Origin: an uncultured Oscillospiraceae bacterium
Lineage (GTDB): Bacteria > Bacillota > Clostridia > Oscillospirales > Oscillospiraceae
Length of the DNA stretch: 64,000 bases
Direction: 5' to 3'
Assembly (NCBI GenBank): GCA_910584835.1
Contig: CAJUEG010000003.1
Span: 1 to 64,000, forward strand
The notes below the pieces were generated by a model. It had not been told where the DNA came from. It saw only the letters and a program-made list of their open reading frames with translations, and made no database searches. Numbering within the stretch: the first letter of the stretch is position 1; the number at the start of each line of letters is the position of its first letter. This document shows positions 17,026 through 24,811 of the stretch, piece by piece. The position numbers were made by a program, and so were the translations under genes.

Positions 17026-18165
17026 ATGACTACAATCTACCTGATCCGCCACGGCCAGGCGGAGGGAAATTACTACCGCCGCTGCCACAGCTGGCACAAC
17101 GGCCTGCTCACCCCAAAGGGCCGAAAGCAGCTTTTGCTGCTGGAGCGGCGGTTTGAGCAGGTCCATATCGACGCCGTCTATTCCAGCGACCTCTACCGTG
17201 CCATGTCCACCGCCGGGGCCATTTACCGCCCCCGGGGCCTCTCCCTGCGGGTGGACCCGGATCTGCGGGAAATTGGGGCGGGCGTCTGGGAGGACATCCC
17301 CTGGGGCCAGCTGCTCCACGACCATCGGGAGAGCCTCGCCTCTTTTCTGTGCTGTGAATCCGGCTGGTATGTTGAGGGCAGTGAACGCTTTCCCCAGGTT
17401 CAAGACCGGGTCTGCCGCGCCGTGGAACGCATTGCCGCCGCCCACCCGGACCAAACGGTGGCCATCGTATCCCACGGATGCGCTATCCGGGCCGGCCTGT
17501 CTGCCTGGCTGGGCATGGGCGTGGACAAAATCGGTCAGATTCCTCTTTCGGACAACACCGGCGTGGCCAAGCTTGAGGTGGAACGTCATCAGGTCAAGGT
17601 GGTCTATTATAATGACAACAGCCATCTGGGCGAGTTCGCCTCCCCTGCCCGCGCCCCAGGCCGGGACTATGCCCTGTCCGGCATGGAGGCAAACGCCCTG
17701 CACTGCCGCCCCCTCTCCCTGCCCCAGGACAGCGCCGCCTATTTGACCGCCCGGGAGGAGGGATGGCGGACAGCTTTTGGATCCTTGGAAGGCTTTGATG
17801 GCCCTGCTTTATTGGAAGAGGCTCAAACGGACGCCGGGCAATGCCCGGAGAGCGTCCTTCAGGCTCTGCTGGGCAATACGCCGGCAGGCATTCTGCACAC
17901 AGACTGGCAGCGGGACGCAGACAAGGGACTGGGCTGGATCGTTTTTCTCTATATGGCCCCGAAATTTCGTGGGAAGGGCCTGTCTGTTCAGCTGCTGGGG
18001 CAGGCGGTGTCCGCGGGCCGTGCCATGGACCGGCAATATCTGCGGGTCTGCTGCCCAACGGATAACCAGACAGGCCGGTCCTATCTCTTGGCCCACGGTT
18101 TTCATCCCGTTGGCGGCGGGGACGGTTCAAACACACTGGAGAAGTACATCGGGCTGGAGCTGTGA
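17026..18165 (+). CDS. Histidine phosphatase - GNAT acetyltransferase fusion protein
   Basis: 379 residues with two domains. Residues about 1-190 are a phosphoglycerate-mutase-like histidine phosphatase: LIRHGQAEGN carries the phospho-accepting His, SSDLYRAMSTA the Arg, and IVSHGCAIRA the second His. Residues about 205-379 are a GNAT fold with VFLYMAPKFRGKGLSVQLL as the acetyl-CoA motif (R/Q-x-x-G-x-G/A variant). A ribosome-binding site AAGGAGAGG precedes the ATG. It lies about 90 bp after rnpB with no clear promoter of its own. The substrates of both halves are unknown. Confidence 0.85.
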   Translation: MTTIYLIRHGQAEGNYYRRCHSWHNGLLTPKGRKQLLLLERRFEQVHIDAVYSSDLYRAMSTAGAIYRPRGLSLRVDPDLREIGAGVWEDIPWGQLLHDHRESLASFLCCESGWYVEGSERFPQVQDRVCRAVERIAAAHPDQTVAIVSHGCAIRAGLSAWLGMGVDKIGQIPLSDNTGVAKLEVERHQVKVVYYNDNSHLGEFASPARAPGRDYALSGMEANALHCRPLSLPQDSAAYLTAREEGWRTAFGSLEGFDGPALLEEAQTDAGQCPESVLQALLGNTPAGILHTDWQRDADKGLGWIVFLYMAPKFRGKGLSVQLLGQAVSAGRAMDRQYLRVCCPTDNQTGRSYLLAHGFHPVGGGDGSNTLEKYIGLEL

Positions 18166-18195
18166 CGGCTTCCATGCCGTGCAGCAAATATGAGC

Positions 18196-18230
18196 GCAGG
18201 GCGGCCGGATTTTCCAGCCGCCCTGCTTCA
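18196..18230. terminator. Bidirectional terminator
   Basis: A 10-bp GC stem (GCAGGGCGGC / GCCGCCCTGC) between the convergent phosphatase-GNAT gene and the lipoprotein gene. The T run is short on both sides. Confidence 0.65.
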
Positions 18231-18233
18231 TCG

Positions 18234-18668
18234 TCAGTGCATCGCCCGGCCAATATCGTTGGCCGCATCGCCGATGGCGTTCCCCGCATCCCGGACCGCA
18301 TTGCCCGCGCCCCGGGTCAGGTCGCCTGCGGCATTGCCGATATCATCCACCGTGTTCCCCACATAGGACCGGCTCCGGCCTGTGCCGCTGTTGTTTACAC
18401 CGCCGGCGGCGCCGCCCTGGGCGGCGTCATCGCCGACTCCGGGGCTGTTGTTCATACCGCTGCCCACGCCAGCGCTGGGGCCGTCACCCATCATCCCGTC
18501 GCTGTTGTAGGCATTGCCGTCAATGCCCGGGCTGGCATAACCGTTTTGGTCGGCGCCCACGCTGTGGGTGGGCTGTATCGAACTAGAACTGTTGTTTTCC
18601 CGGTTGGCCGAGCAGCCTGTGAGAGCCAGGGCCAGCACCGCAGCCAGAGCGAAATACTTCACCTTCAT
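18234..18668 (-). CDS. Small Asn/Gly/Ser-rich lipoprotein of unknown function
   Basis: 144 residues. The signal peptide ends in a lipobox, ALTGCS (Cys at about 19), so the mature protein should be membrane-tethered. The rest is low complexity, rich in Asn, Gly, Ser and Asp. The C-terminal 45 residues repeat the pattern D-x-GNA-x-GD/RDAGN (VDDIGNAAGDL, GNAVRDAGNAIGDAANDIG), which can form an amphipathic helix. No known domain is recognised. A purine-rich ribosome-binding site (AGGAGG) lies 11 bp before the ATG. Confidence 0.75.
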   Translation of the reverse strand: MKVKYFALAAVLALALTGCSANRENNSSSSIQPTHSVGADQNGYASPGIDGNAYNSDGMMGDGPSAGVGSGMNNSPGVGDDAAQGGAAGGVNNSGTGRSRSYVGNTVDDIGNAAGDLTRGAGNAVRDAGNAIGDAANDIGRAMH

Positions 18669-18756
18669 TTTTCATGCCTCCTGCTTTTTCTTCTTGTCCC
18701 CGCAACTCATTATGTGCCGGTTGTGCCCTTTCCAAGCAGGTATTTTTTGTTTGAAA

Positions 18757-18801
18757 CGGCAGTCTGCCGCGGGTAAGAGTTCCCCGCGGCAGACTGCCGC
18801 T
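18757..18801 (-). terminator. hprK terminator
   Basis: A long GC stem of about 16 bp (CGGCAGTCTGCCGCGG and its complement) lies 25 bp after the hprK stop, followed by a short T stretch on the minus strand. Confidence 0.7.
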
Positions 18802-18825
18802 TCTATGTGGTCCCCAGAGATTCAA

Positions 18826-19788
18826 TCACTGAGGATTGAGTTCCAAATATTTCTGGTCGATATGACTGTCCACCTGCATGGCCAGCTCCAGCGCGTCATT
18901 GCACCCCATTTTTTTGTTTCGGTTATTCATAGCGGCCACCTCTATGACCACAGCCAGGTTTCGACCGGGCCGGACCGGAATGGTGAGGGCGGGGATGCGT
19001 ACATCCAGCAGGGTGGTGAAGTGCTCGTCCGCCCCCAATCGGTCATACAGCTTGCCGTCCTGCCAGTTTTCCAGCTCAATGACCATGTCGATGGAGCTGT
19101 CAAACTTGACGGCGGACATGCCGAACAGCCGCCGTACATCCACTATCCCGATGCCGCGCAGCTCAATATAGTAGCGGATGAGTTCCGGCGCGGTCCCGAT
19201 CAGTCCCCCACTGGGGTTGCGGCGAATTTCAATGGCATCGTCGGCGATAAGGCGGTGACCCCGCTTCACCAGCTCAATGGCGGTCTCGCTCTTGCCGATG
19301 CCCGACTCCCCTGCCAGCATCACTCCTTCGCCGTACACCTCCACCAGCACGCCGTGACGGGTGATGGTAGGCGACAGCGCCGTTCGCAGGTAGGCAATCA
19401 TGGTGCTCATAATGCTGGACGTGTTCTCCTGGGTGCCGAGGATAGCCTGGCCGTGCTTTTTCGCCATCTCCATGCATTCCGGGTAGGGCTTCAGGCCCCG
19501 GGCAAAGATCACCGCCGGAGTGTGGTAGGAAAACAGGGTGTCGAATACAGACTGCCTCATGGAAGGCGAAATGCCCTCCAGGTAGGAGATCTCCACCAGG
19601 CCCAGCAGCTGCATCCGCTCCCGGTCGAAATAGTCAAAAAACCCCGTAAGCTGAAGGCCGGGCCGGTTCACGTCGTCAATGGTAACCAGTTTTTCCCGAT
19701 AGCCCTCCGGACCGTACAACACATTCAGGTGAAAGTTATCAATGATGGTGCCCAGCTTGATGCCGGTCTTGCTCTCCACGTTGGTCAC
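18826..19788 (-). CDS. hprK: HPr kinase/phosphorylase
   Basis: Up to 320 residues. The P-loop is GESGIGKSETA (about residues 159-169), followed by the DDAIEI segment, and the C-terminal domain has VDVRRLFG and the HFTTLLD region. It phosphorylates and dephosphorylates Ser46 of HPr and so controls carbon catabolite repression. The first GTG (19788) lies only one base after GGGAG. The GTG at 19779 has a 10-bp spacing and may be the real start; both give the same protein apart from three residues. No HPr or CcpA gene is in the window. Confidence 0.95.
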   Translation of the reverse strand: MTNVESKTGIKLGTIIDNFHLNVLYGPEGYREKLVTIDDVNRPGLQLTGFFDYFDRERMQLLGLVEISYLEGISPSMRQSVFDTLFSYHTPAVIFARGLKPYPECMEMAKKHGQAILGTQENTSSIMSTMIAYLRTALSPTITRHGVLVEVYGEGVMLAGESGIGKSETAIELVKRGHRLIADDAIEIRRNPSGGLIGTAPELIRYYIELRGIGIVDVRRLFGMSAVKFDSSIDMVIELENWQDGKLYDRLGADEHFTTLLDVRIPALTIPVRPGRNLAVVIEVAAMNNRNKKMGCNDALELAMQVDSHIDQKYLELNPQ

Positions 19789-19867
19789 GCTCCCTTTTGC
19801 AGTATGTTCCCCAATATCTTACCACATTCCATTCCCGAAAAAAATAGCAAATCCATCAAATTCGCAC

Positions 19868-19896
19868 TTGATTTTTTCCCCTCTCTATGGTAGCAT
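19868..19896 (+). promoter_or_regulatory. Candidate rpmB promoter
   Basis: TTGATT, a 17-bp spacer and TAGCAT upstream of the L28 gene. The -10 match is partial. Confidence 0.5.
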
Positions 19897-19946
19897 AATG
19901 TAGTTATCGTTTGAACAAATTCCAACCAGCAAGGAGGTTAGTCAAT

Positions 19947-20135
19947 ATGGCCAAATGCGAGTTCTGCGGCAAAGGCGTGAACTTCGGCATCCAGGTGTCC
20001 CACTCCCACCGCCGCTCCAACCGTCCCTGGAAGCCCAACGTCAAGCGCGTCAAGGCTGTGGTGGACGGCGCGCCCAAGCACGTCTATGTGTGCACCCGCT
20101 GCCTCCGCTCCGGCAAGGTCACCCGCGCCGTTTGA
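19947..20135 (+). CDS. rpmB: 50S ribosomal protein L28
   Basis: 62 residues, the full length. MAKCEFCGKGVNFG at the N-terminus and CTRCLRSGKVTRAV at the C-terminus give the CxxC...CxxC zinc-binding form of L28. The ATG at 19947 has AAGGAGG 11 bp upstream; the in-frame codons before it are not conserved. It is transcribed alone, with its own promoter and a strong terminator. Confidence 0.97.
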   Translation: MAKCEFCGKGVNFGIQVSHSHRRSNRPWKPNVKRVKAVVDGAPKHVYVCTRCLRSGKVTRAV

Positions 20136-20150
20136 TTCCATAGGGAACAT

Positions 20151-20187
20151 AAATCGGGCCCTGCGCACTGCGCAGGGCCCGATTTTT
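20151..20187. terminator. Bidirectional terminator of rpmB and plsY
   Basis: A 16-bp stem (AAATCGGGCCCTGCGC and its complement) has T runs on both sides. Confidence 0.9.
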
Positions 20188-20993
20188 CACTGCCCTTCTG
20201 TTTTCTCGCTCTCTGGCTCCGCCTCAGAGACAGAACCGGCCTCCTCCTTCGAGGGAGCGGCCTCCGGCGCAGCGGCGCTCTCCCCTGCCTTTGCCGAACT
20301 GGATCTGCTCCCCTTGTGTAAGGTAAACTTGGACTCAGTGCCCTTTACAATACGCACCATATTTCCCCGGTGCTTCCACAGCAGCAATCCCCCCATAATA
20401 ACGGCCAGCACAATGATGAGAGGGTCCCGGAACACCAGCCCCGACACGATGGGGAAGGAGAACCCAGCCCAGCAGGACCCAAGGGAGACATACTTTGTGG
20501 CGGCGGCCAGGATGATAAACCCGCCCCACACCACCAGGGGAACCCACCAGCTCTGGTATGAGCCGCCGCCAATGCCGATCATGATGGCAATGGCTCCGCC
20601 GGACAAAACCCCCTTGCCTCCCCTGAATTGGAAGGTACAGGGAAACATGTGCCCCAGGATGCAGAACGCGCCCCCCCAATATTTGGACAGGATAACCAGC
20701 TCCGGTGAAATTTTCCCGGCAATGAACATGGCAAACAGCACCGCCAATATTGCCTTCACCACATCGCTGAGGATGACTGCCGCCGTCAGCGGGCCGCCGA
20801 AAACACGGTAGAAATTGGTCAGGCCCGCGTTACCGCTGCCATGGTCCCGGATATCGTCCCGCAGAATATACCGCGACACCACCACGGCTCCGTTGAAGCA
20901 TCCCAGAAAATAGGCCACTACGGCTACCCCTACGGCCGCTACCGCCAGCCAGCCGGAGCTGGCGCCTGCCGCTTCCAGCATATGAGAATTCAT
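20187..20993 (-). CDS. plsY: Glycerol-3-phosphate acyltransferase PlsY
   Basis: 268 residues. The three conserved loops are visible: GSGNAGLTNFYR (about 51-62), FRGGKGV (about 107-113), and the third around HRGNMVRI (about 209-216). At least five membrane segments are present. It transfers acyl groups from acyl-phosphate to glycerol-3-phosphate in membrane lipid synthesis. The family is usually near 200 residues; here an extra tail of about 50 residues rich in Glu, Ala, Ser and Lys (KAGESAAAPEAAPSKEEAG) follows the core. It sits 2 bp downstream of der. Confidence 0.95.
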   Translation of the reverse strand: MNSHMLEAAGASSGWLAVAAVGVAVVAYFLGCFNGAVVVSRYILRDDIRDHGSGNAGLTNFYRVFGGPLTAAVILSDVVKAILAVLFAMFIAGKISPELVILSKYWGGAFCILGHMFPCTFQFRGGKGVLSGGAIAIMIGIGGGSYQSWWVPLVVWGGFIILAAATKYVSLGSCWAGFSFPIVSGLVFRDPLIIVLAVIMGGLLLWKHRGNMVRIVKGTESKFTLHKGSRSSSAKAGESAAAPEAAPSKEEAGSVSEAEPESEKTEGQ

Positions 20994-20995
20994 GA

Positions 20996-22324
20996 TCAGT
21001 CCTCCTTATCGCCCTTTTGTCGGATGGTGATGCGCACCGGGGTCCCCGTCAGGCCAAAGGTGGCCCGAATCTGATTTTCCAGGTAGCGCTGATAGGAAAA
21101 GTGGAACAGCTTGGCATCGTTGCAGAAAATGACAAAATGGGGGGGCTTTACCCCAATCTGGGTCATGTAGTAGATTTTCAGCCGCTTGCCCTTGTCGGTG
21201 GGAGGCTGGACCCGGGCCTGGGCATCGCTCAGCACCTGGTTAAGCACCCCGGTCGGGATTCGCATGGCGGCCTGGTTGACCACATTGTCAATGAGGCCGA
21301 ACAGCCGGTCCACCCGCTGGCCGGTAAGCGCGGACATGAACAGCACCGGAGCGTAGGTCATATAGGACAAATCCCGCCGCACGTCCTCCTCCATGCGCTG
21401 CATGGTCTTGCCGTCCTTTTCAATGGCGTCCCACTTGTTCACCACAATGACGCAGGCTTTACCAGCCTCGTGGGCCAGCCCCGCTACTTTGGTGTCCTGC
21501 TCGGTCACTCCCTCCTGTGCGTCGATCATGATGACGCACACGTCGCTGCGCTCAATGGCCATGGTGGCCCGGAGGACAGAGAACTTTTCTACCCGGTCAT
21601 CCACCTTGGACTTTTTTCGCATGCCCGCTGTGTCAATGATAAGGTACTTTTGCCCGCCCTTTTCCAGGTAGCTGTCCACCGCGTCCCGGGTAGTGCCCGC
21701 CACATCGGACACGATAACCCGCTCCTGTCCCAGAATTCGGTTCACCAGGGAGGACTTGCCCACGTTGGGCTTGCCGATGATGGCCACCTTCACCACATCG
21801 TCCTCTTCTTCCTCCTGGTCTGCCCCGGGAAAGTATTCAAAGCAGGCGTCCAGCAGGTCGCCGGTGCCATGGCCGTGGACGGCGGAAACCGGGTAAGGGT
21901 CCCCCAGCCCCAGGTTGTAAAACTCGTACATATCCGGATCGGTATGGCCGGTGGAGTCCATCTTGTTCACCGCCAGCACCACCGGCTTTCGGGAGCGCTG
22001 GAGCATTCCGGCCACCTCCTGGTCGGCGGCGGTCATGCCGGTGCGGATATCACATACGAAAATAATAACGGTGGCGGAGGCGATGGCAATCTCCGCCTGC
22101 TCCCGCATGAAGGACAAAATTTGGTCATCGGTGCCCGGCTCGATTCCGCCGGTATCCACCAGATCGAAGGTTCGGCCCCGCCACTCCGCCTGGGCGTACA
22201 GCCGGTCCCGGGTGACGCCGGGGGTGTCCTCCACGATGGACAGCCGCTTGCCGGTGAGCTTGTTGAACAGCATGGATTTTCCTACGTTTGGACGGCCCAC
22301 AATGGCCACCAGCGGCTTTGCCAT
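20996..22324 (-). CDS. der: Ribosome biogenesis GTPase Der (EngA)
   Basis: 442 residues with two tandem GTPase domains: GRPNVGKSMLFN (about 9-20) and GKPNVGKSSLVN (about 185-196). DTGG and DTAG switch motifs, NKMD and NKWD guanine-specificity motifs, and a C-terminal KH-like domain (IYYMTQIGVKPPHFVIF) complete the fold. It is needed for 50S subunit assembly. It heads a two-gene unit with plsY. Confidence 0.97.
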   Translation of the reverse strand: MAKPLVAIVGRPNVGKSMLFNKLTGKRLSIVEDTPGVTRDRLYAQAEWRGRTFDLVDTGGIEPGTDDQILSFMREQAEIAIASATVIIFVCDIRTGMTAADQEVAGMLQRSRKPVVLAVNKMDSTGHTDPDMYEFYNLGLGDPYPVSAVHGHGTGDLLDACFEYFPGADQEEEEDDVVKVAIIGKPNVGKSSLVNRILGQERVIVSDVAGTTRDAVDSYLEKGGQKYLIIDTAGMRKKSKVDDRVEKFSVLRATMAIERSDVCVIMIDAQEGVTEQDTKVAGLAHEAGKACVIVVNKWDAIEKDGKTMQRMEEDVRRDLSYMTYAPVLFMSALTGQRVDRLFGLIDNVVNQAAMRIPTGVLNQVLSDAQARVQPPTDKGKRLKIYYMTQIGVKPPHFVIFCNDAKLFHFSYQRYLENQIRATFGLTGTPVRITIRQKGDKED

Positions 22325-22471
22325 GGGATATCCCTCCTACCTGCATCAGCTTTGGAAAGCCCGGCGGGCCGGCACAACCCCGGGCAATACTCCACACATT
22401 ATAAGGTAGTATACCAAATCTCCCGAGAAAAAGATAGGGGAAAACGATAAATATTTTGAGGAGAATACAAC

Positions 22472-22504
22472 AAAAAAGCTGCCGGGTCAGCGGCAGCTTT
22501 TTCC
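22472..22504 (-). terminator. rpmF terminator
   Basis: An 11-bp stem (AAAAGCTGCCG / CGGCAGCTTTT) ends just after the rpmF stop, with a T run on the minus strand. Confidence 0.85.
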
Positions 22505-22510
22505 GTCTAT

Positions 22511-22693
22511 TTACTTCTCGGCAGGAGCGACCTCACGGCCATTGTAGCTCATGCAGTTCTTGCACACGCGGTGGGGCAGGGTGACGGTACCGCACTTAGG
22601 GCAGGTATTGATACCGGGAGTCTCCAGCTTCCACACGGAGCTGCGGCGCTTGTTCCTGCGCTGCTTGGATACTTTACTCTTCGGGACGGCCAT
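22511..22693 (-). CDS. rpmF: 50S ribosomal protein L32
   Basis: 60 residues. MAVPKSKVSKQRRNKRRS is the canonical N-terminus, and CPKCGTVTLPHRVCKNC is the four-Cys zinc site. It is preceded by AAGGAGG and lies 41 bp after the DUF177 gene, the conserved bacterial yceD-rpmF pair. Confidence 0.97.
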   Translation of the reverse strand: MAVPKSKVSKQRRNKRRSSVWKLETPGINTCPKCGTVTLPHRVCKNCMSYNGREVAPAEK

Positions 22694-22734
22694 TTTGACA
22701 CCTCCTTATTGGTCAATGTCCGCGGACATAAGGA

Positions 22735-23247
22735 CTACTGTTCCGGCTCCTCTGGCTCCAACAGCTGGGCCAGCACGGCCAGCCTCGGGTCAGTCTCCCG
22801 CTTGCAGCGGCACTTCTCCACATTCAAGTCCGCGCCGCAGCCGGGACAAAGCCCCTTGCAATCCTGGGAACAGAGGTTTTTTGTGTCCATTTCGAGGAGG
22901 AATACCTCCTGCATCAGCTCGTCCAGCTCCAACTCGCCCTCCCGGTTCAGCTCCACGATGTCGTCGCTCTCCCCATTGGCCAGCTCAAAAGCCAGCAGGG
23001 TCTGGTACTCCACCGTCTTTTCCCGCTGAAAGGGCTTGGCGCACCGATCACAGACAAGGGACAGCACTGTGTCCAGCCGGGCCGTCAGCTCCAGGGCCCC
23101 CGCCCGATTGCGCACCTGTCCTTCCACGCAGACAGGCCGGACAAAGGGCCTGGCCCCACTCCACTCCAGGCTGGACAGATCCATCTGGATGGAAAAGGGC
23201 AGCACCCCGCCGGGTTGTTGGGCTAAGGGCTTTAAATCCAGTTTCAT
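22735..23247 (-). CDS. DUF177 (YceD-like) protein
   Basis: 170 residues. The family core LVCDRCAKPFQREKTVEY (about 64-81) and the C-terminal Cys cluster CSQDCKGLCPGCGADL (about 126-141) are both present; these Cys residues probably bind zinc. In E. coli and plants the family is tied to 23S rRNA and 50S maturation. It is co-transcribed with rpmF from a consensus promoter at 23277-23305. Confidence 0.9.
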   Translation of the reverse strand: MKLDLKPLAQQPGGVLPFSIQMDLSSLEWSGARPFVRPVCVEGQVRNRAGALELTARLDTVLSLVCDRCAKPFQREKTVEYQTLLAFELANGESDDIVELNREGELELDELMQEVFLLEMDTKNLCSQDCKGLCPGCGADLNVEKCRCKRETDPRLAVLAQLLEPEEPEQ

Positions 23248-23276
23248 GGCACACCTCGCATAATGGCACGACTAGT

Positions 23277-23305
23277 ATTATACTAGGCCTGGCCGGAAAT
23301 GTCAA
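23277..23305 (-). promoter_or_regulatory. Consensus sigma-A promoter of DUF177-rpmF with a palindrome over the -10
   Basis: TTGACA (23300-23305), 17 bp, TATAAT (23277-23282): a perfect match to consensus. The -10 box lies inside the 15-bp palindrome CTAGTATTATACTAG (23272-23286), a likely repressor site. Confidence 0.85.
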
Positions 23306-23452
23306 ACATTTTCCGCAATATTTTGTGGTTTTTTTGGAAAATTGCGCAATCAGTTCAAAAGGGTCGGCCAGCTTCGCCGCCTGCGCCCGCTTGCACTCCC
23401 GCACGGCGGCCCTGTCTGCGCCGCCTTAAAATACCGGGTGCCCGAAAGAAAG

Positions 23453-24643
23453 CTAACCCTTTAAAAACTCCTCCAGCCGGTCCATGCCCTTCTTGATGTT
23501 TTCCAGGCTGGCGGCATAGGACCAGCGCACAAAGTTTGGTGCGCCAAAACCGCTGCACGGCACCGCGGCCACCAGGCCGTGCCTCAAAAGGGCCGAGCAG
23601 AAGTCGTCTCCGCTGCGGATCGTCTCCCCATGGAGCGTGCGTCCCAACTGCTTCTCAATATTCATCATGATATAAAACGCGCCCTCCGGCTTGAGGCAGC
23701 TCACGCCGTCCATCGCGTTTACTCGCTCCACGATATAGTTCCGGCGCTCCTCAAAAGCGCGGCGCATCTCCTCCACGCAGTCCTGAGGGCCGGTGAGGGC
23801 GGCCACCGACGCGGCCTGGGATATAGAGCTGGGAGACCCGGTGGAGTGGCTGAGATAATCGCCCATCACCTTGGCAATTCTTTCATCGGCCAGCAGATAG
23901 CCGATTCGCCAGCCGGTCATGGCATAGGATTTGGATACGCCGTTGATCAGGATGGTGCGCTCCTTCACATCCTCCCCCAGGGCGGCGAAGGAGACACACT
24001 TCACCCCATCGTACAGCAATCCGCAGTAAATCTCATCGGAGATAACGTAGATGTCCTTCTCCACGCATACCCGGGCGATGGCATCCAGCTCCTCTTTGGT
24101 GTACACCATGCCTGTGGGATTGCCGGGGTTATTGAGGATGAGGGCCTTCGTTTTGGGCGTGATGGCGGCGGCCAGCTGCTCGGCGGTTATTTTAAACCTG
24201 GCGGATTCCTGCGCGGTAACCACCACCGGCCTGCCCCCCGCCATTTTGATGAGTTCCAAATAGCTCACCCAGAAAGGGGCGGGCAAAACCACCTCGTCGC
24301 CGGGGTCCACCAGCGCCCGCAGCGCGATATACACGCAGTGCTTGGCCCCGCTGGTCACCACCACCTGGGACGGCTTGTAGTCCAGGCCGCAGTCCTCCCT
24401 CATGCGCCGGCACACCGCCTGCTTCAGAGCCAGGGTTCCGGAGGCGGGAGTATAACGGGTCACATTGTCCGCAATGGCCTGCTCCGCCGCCGCTTTGATA
24501 TGGTCGGGGGTATTGAAATCCGGCTCACCGGCAGCGAAGCCGGCCACATCCACGCCGTCAGCCATCATTTGTTTTGCCAGCACGTCGATGGCCATCGTGC
24601 TGGACACCTGCACGGCGGACGCAATTTGAGCAAGTTTTTTCAA
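23453..24643 (-). CDS. Aspartate aminotransferase family protein (class I)
   Basis: 396 residues from a TTG start. The TTG at 24643 is chosen because GGAGG lies 7 bp upstream and the encoded LKKLAQIASAVQ opens the typical N-terminus; the ATG ten codons earlier has no ribosome-binding site. GEPDFNTP (about 46-53), NNPGNPTG (about 165-172), SDEIYCGL and the PLP-lysine motif NGVSKSYAMTGWRIGY (about 228-243) are those of aspartate aminotransferase subgroup I-gamma. It interconverts aspartate and glutamate with their keto acids. A strong promoter lies at 24674-24702. Confidence 0.93.
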   Translation of the reverse strand: MKKLAQIASAVQVSSTMAIDVLAKQMMADGVDVAGFAAGEPDFNTPDHIKAAAEQAIADNVTRYTPASGTLALKQAVCRRMREDCGLDYKPSQVVVTSGAKHCVYIALRALVDPGDEVVLPAPFWVSYLELIKMAGGRPVVVTAQESARFKITAEQLAAAITPKTKALILNNPGNPTGMVYTKEELDAIARVCVEKDIYVISDEIYCGLLYDGVKCVSFAALGEDVKERTILINGVSKSYAMTGWRIGYLLADERIAKVMGDYLSHSTGSPSSISQAASVAALTGPQDCVEEMRRAFEERRNYIVERVNAMDGVSCLKPEGAFYIMMNIEKQLGRTLHGETIRSGDDFCSALLRHGLVAAVPCSGFGAPNFVRWSYAASLENIKKGMDRLEEFLKG

Positions 24644-24673
24644 GGGAATCCCTCCAGTTGTCGTCTCTTGCAC

Positions 24674-24702
24674 ATTATATTCTTCACCTTGCAGAAATGC
24701 AA
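24674..24702 (-). promoter_or_regulatory. Promoter of the aspartate aminotransferase gene
   Basis: TTGCAT (24697-24702), 17 bp, TATAAT (24674-24679), 30 bp before the TTG start. Confidence 0.8.
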
Positions 24703-24766
24703 GCGTATTTGGCGTATTTTTTGATGTTCTTGCAGCTCTCGCAAGTCGTTATTGCAGAATTGGCAT

Positions 24767-24804
24767 AAAACCGCCCCGTCTGACCAAACAGACGGGGCGG
24801 TTTT
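24767..24804 (-). terminator. coaX terminator
   Basis: A 16-bp stem (AAAACCGCCCCGTCTG and its complement) begins 8 bp after the coaX stop. It should work in both directions. Confidence 0.9.
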
Positions 24805-24811
24805 GTGCATT

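Noticed and set aside
21017..22450. 477-codon open frame on the + strand
   Set aside because: Antisense to der, which has two intact GTPase domains.
23306..23452. Coding-like stretch after the aspartate aminotransferase (minus strand, RECKRAQAAKLADPFELI)
   Set aside because: It has codon-like composition but no good start, ribosome-binding site or recognised family, and it runs into a promoter. It may be a gene remnant, which cannot be shown here.
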